From assembly GCF_019049325.1 (NCBI RefSeq), contig NZ_JAGMUO010000045.1:33513-95170 (forward strand): a DNA stretch of 61,658 nt, given 5' to 3'. This document shows, in pieces, positions 59,596 to 61,658 of this stretch. Origin of the DNA: Streptomyces sp. AC512_CC834. Its GTDB lineage: Bacteria; Actinomycetota; Actinomycetes; Streptomycetales; Streptomycetaceae. The translations under genes were made by a program, and so were the position numbers. The stretch's first letter is position 1. The number at the start of each line of letters is the position of its first letter. Under the pieces are notes generated by a model. That model was not told the DNA's origin. It saw only the letters and a program-made list of their open reading frames with translations, and made no database searches.

Positions 59596-60891
59596 GTGGC
59601 GGTGCAGGAGGCGAGACGCGGGAGCGGCTCGGACAAGGGCGCGTACGACGCGGCGCACAGCGGCGGCTGCACCTGCGGGGACTGCCCGCACGGTGCCCGT
59701 GAGGGGCACCGCCGGGCGGTCGCCGCGTTCCTGCTGCGGCGGGACGAGTTCGCGGCCGGGCAGGGGCTGCCGGCGGCGGTGGCCCACTCGGCCTCCGCCT
59801 CCCGTCAGTGGGTCTCGGAGGAGCTGACCCAGTCCGCCGAGCTCGTCGCCGAACGCGGTCGCGCCGAGGGCGACGCCTGGCTCGCGGGACTGGGCCGGCG
59901 CACGTCGGCCGCCGTGTGGGCGGCGGTCGTACTGCTGCTGCTCGGACAGGCGCTCACCGCGGTCGGCGCCGGCTGGACGGCGGCGCGCACCGCCGGGATC
60001 GCGGCGGCACTGGTGGTGGCGGGCGCGCTGACGGCGGCGTCGTGGTTCCACCGGTCGCGGGGCGGCGCACTGGCCCCGGTCATCGGCGAGGACAACCGCC
60101 TGTCCACGTCCCGGGCCGTGGCGGTGGCCTGGGTGCTGTTCGTCGCCTACGCGGTGCTCGTGCTGGCCGGGCAACTGGCCGTGGCATCGAGTCACGACCG
60201 GCGGGACGCGCTGATCTCGGGTCTCGAACTCGGCCGCGCCACCGGTGCGGTGACCGTACTCGCGGTGGTCTGCGGGATCGCGGTCCTGGTGCGCCGCGTG
60301 GTCGGACTTCGGGTACTCGGCCAGCGCCTCCAGAAGGTACGGGCGGACCGGCCGCGCGCGTCCGATCTGCTGACGGACGACGCGGGCCGCGGCACCTTCG
60401 CCGACATCCAGTACGTCGTGATCAGCACCGTCGCCCTGGTGTTCGCGGCGGTACGGCTGGCCCGGCGCCCGGAACAACTGCCCGACCTGCCGTGGGGGCT
60501 CGCCGTGGTGGTGCTGGTGTCGGCGGCGACCTACGTGGCCGGGAAGTACGCGGAGGGCGGCAGGCCGGTGATCCTCTCCGTGGTCCGGGCCCGGGAGGCC
60601 GGTGACCTGGACGCGCCGATCCGCACCGGCGACGACATCGAGATCCGCGGCGCGGGCTTCGTGCCGCCGGGTGCCCAGCGTGCGGACCGCCTCTCCCGGA
60701 TGGTCGTGCGCATCGGCGCGGTCAACGTCCACGTCCCCCTGGTCCCGGTCCCGGGCGGCTTCAACAACCCCACGGACGACCTGCTGAAGGTGCCGGTACC
60801 GGCCGACGTGGAACCGGGCCGGGTGGACGTCCAGGTGGTCACCGGCGCGGGCGTGGAGACCAACCGGTACGCGATCGACGTGACGGACTGA
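59596..60891 (+). CDS. Integral membrane protein with N-terminal Cys motif
   Basis: A 431-residue protein. The N-terminal soluble part holds CTCGDC (residues 25-30) with a nearby His, a possible metal site. Six or so hydrophobic segments follow (for example AAVWAAVVLLLLGQALTAVG in part, then VAVAWVLFVAYAVLVLAG, ATGAVTVLAVVCGIAVLV, YVVISTVALVFAAVRLA). The C-terminal about 120 residues form a beta-rich domain (DDIEIRGAGFVPPGAQ; PADVEPGRVDVQVVTG) resembling an IPT/TIG-like fold. I do not recognise the family. Confidence 0.75.
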   Translation: MAVQEARRGSGSDKGAYDAAHSGGCTCGDCPHGAREGHRRAVAAFLLRRDEFAAGQGLPAAVAHSASASRQWVSEELTQSAELVAERGRAEGDAWLAGLGRRTSAAVWAAVVLLLLGQALTAVGAGWTAARTAGIAAALVVAGALTAASWFHRSRGGALAPVIGEDNRLSTSRAVAVAWVLFVAYAVLVLAGQLAVASSHDRRDALISGLELGRATGAVTVLAVVCGIAVLVRRVVGLRVLGQRLQKVRADRPRASDLLTDDAGRGTFADIQYVVISTVALVFAAVRLARRPEQLPDLPWGLAVVVLVSAATYVAGKYAEGGRPVILSVVRAREAGDLDAPIRTGDDIEIRGAGFVPPGAQRADRLSRMVVRIGAVNVHVPLVPVPGGFNNPTDDLLKVPVPADVEPGRVDVQVVTGAGVETNRYAIDVTD

Positions 60892-61031
60892 CACCTCACG
60901 CTTCTTCGGTCGGCGTTGCTGTCGAAACCGACAGCAAGAAACCCCCCGCCGAGGGTTGAGCGGGGCCTGTGTGTCGCACGTATGGTCTGGTGGGGGGTCT
61001 GGGCATGCGCGGCGAGAGGCGACTGGCAGTG

Positions 61032-61559
61032 ATGACTCACGGTATGCGGACGGATGTCCACTCCTCGTCCCGGGGCGGCGGGGGCTGGCGGGACGAAGCA
61101 GCCCGGTACGCCCTCCTTCCGCTACGGATCTTTCTAGGTGTCACGTTCATCTACGCGGGCCTGGACAAGCTCACCGACAGCGCCTTCATGAAGGACGCGG
61201 GCGCCGGTTCCGTCGGCGACATGATGCGTGCCGTGCGCGACTCCTCGGCCGTCCCCGCCCTGGTCGACCTGGCCCTGAAGAACCCGCCCGGCTTCGGCTA
61301 CGCCATCGCCCTGGGCGAGCTGGCCGTCGGCATCGGCACCCTGCTCGGACTGCTCACCCGCCTGGCGGCACTCGGCGGCGCGCTGATCTCGCTCAGCCTG
61401 TGGCTGACCGTTAGCTGGGCCGCCGACCCGTACTACTACGGCAACGACCTCGCCTACCTCATGGCCTGGCTCCCCCTCGTCCTCGCGGGCGCCCCGCTGC
61501 TGTCGCTGGACGCGGTACTGCGCTCCCGGCCCAGGCGGCAGACGGGCGGGTACCGCTAG
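61032..61559 (+). CDS. DoxX-family membrane protein
   Basis: A 175-residue four-helix membrane protein. PLRIFLGVTFIYAGLDKLTD at the first helix is the DoxX signature, with FGYAIALGELAVGIGTLLGL and SLWLTVSW following. DoxX proteins are linked to thiol and oxidative-stress systems and quinone-related redox. ATG 61005, with a GGGGGG ribosome-binding site, would extend it by nine residues. Its stop overlaps the transposase stop on the other strand. Confidence 0.85.
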   Translation: MTHGMRTDVHSSSRGGGGWRDEAARYALLPLRIFLGVTFIYAGLDKLTDSAFMKDAGAGSVGDMMRAVRDSSAVPALVDLALKNPPGFGYAIALGELAVGIGTLLGLLTRLAALGGALISLSLWLTVSWAADPYYYGNDLAYLMAWLPLVLAGAPLLSLDAVLRSRPRRQTGGYR

Positions 61560-61658
61560 TTGTACTGCCCAGGGACGTTGGTCAACCTGGTGACGGGTGG
61601 TTTGCCGCCGGTTGCGGTGTGGGGGCGGTGGTGATTGTAGTGATGGAGCCAGGCCGGC
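61556..61658 (-). CDS. IS481-family transposase, C-terminal fragment
   Basis: The last 33 codons read WLHHYNHHRPHTATGGKPP and end GQYN followed by TAG, the characteristic C terminus of DDE transposases of the IS481 group (W..YN..RPH..LGG.PP). The element continues beyond the window. Its end probably lies at about 61561, TGTACTGCCC, so the final stop codon may be supplied by the flanking doxX DNA. Confidence 0.75.
   Translation of the reverse strand, partial: PAWLHHYNHHRPHTATGGKPPVTRLTNVPGQYN

Overview
The window is high-GC chromosomal DNA from a Streptomyces-type actinobacterium. The evidence is strong third-position G/C bias, many GTG starts, GTGA start/stop overlaps, the developmental genes whiD and bldM, a doublet of HrcA/CIRCE operators before groES-groEL, and a cluster of membrane Ser/Thr kinases. 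No rRNA, tRNA, CRISPR array or biosynthetic cluster is visible. The window opens inside a gene and closes inside a transposase gene.

Layout. 1-3731: the end of an anti-sigma-type ATPase gene, then a PD-(D/E)XK (Rpn-like) gene split by a complete 2537-bp group II intron. 3733-14990: housekeeping core with an ASCH protein, NAD(P)HX repair enzyme, a cupin regulator, acpS, alr, a hydrolase, and the tRNA t6A/acetylation genes tsaE, tsaB, rimI and tsaD, plus a LacI-type regulator. 15165-21060: an LCP wall-polymer ligase, a DGPF protein with its ECF42 sigma factor, a methyltransferase, and two overlapping polysaccharide-deacetylase lipoprotein genes. 21104-23634: a dispersed repeat, promoter and two CIRCE sites, groES, groEL and a strong terminator. 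23650-28204: accessory segment with two low-recognition genes, one HTH-like, an inverted-repeat element, a small membrane protein and the decayed remnant of an RloA/RloB-type locus. 28224-35917: SDR, MOSC and LysR genes, then whiD, bldM, a SigD-type sigma factor, guaB2 and guaB3. 36302-39831: tandem hairpins, a degenerate nucleotide-sugar dehydrogenase and glycerol-3-phosphate dehydrogenase. 39992-51328: six consecutive kinase or pseudokinase genes. 51451-61658: succinate-semialdehyde dehydrogenase, a GMC (ChoD-like) oxidoreductase, a sortase substrate, chorismate mutase behind an apparent attenuator, guaA, a flavin-fold protein, two membrane proteins and the end of an IS481-type transposase.

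How it fits together. The order alr-tsaE-tsaB-rimI-tsaD-groES-groEL-WhiB-sigma-guaB2-guaB3-GMC oxidase-guaA matches, from memory, the Mycobacterium tuberculosis block running from alr through whiB3, sigD and choD to guaA. The backbone is therefore an old actinobacterial block, and the kinases, deacetylases, LCP gene and intron are lineage-specific insertions. The most interesting regulatory items are a probable leaderless leader-peptide attenuator before chorismate mutase, a two-copy 65-bp inverted-repeat element, an iron-box-like palindrome before a 66-residue protein, and a kinase cluster in which at least two members have lost catalytic residues.
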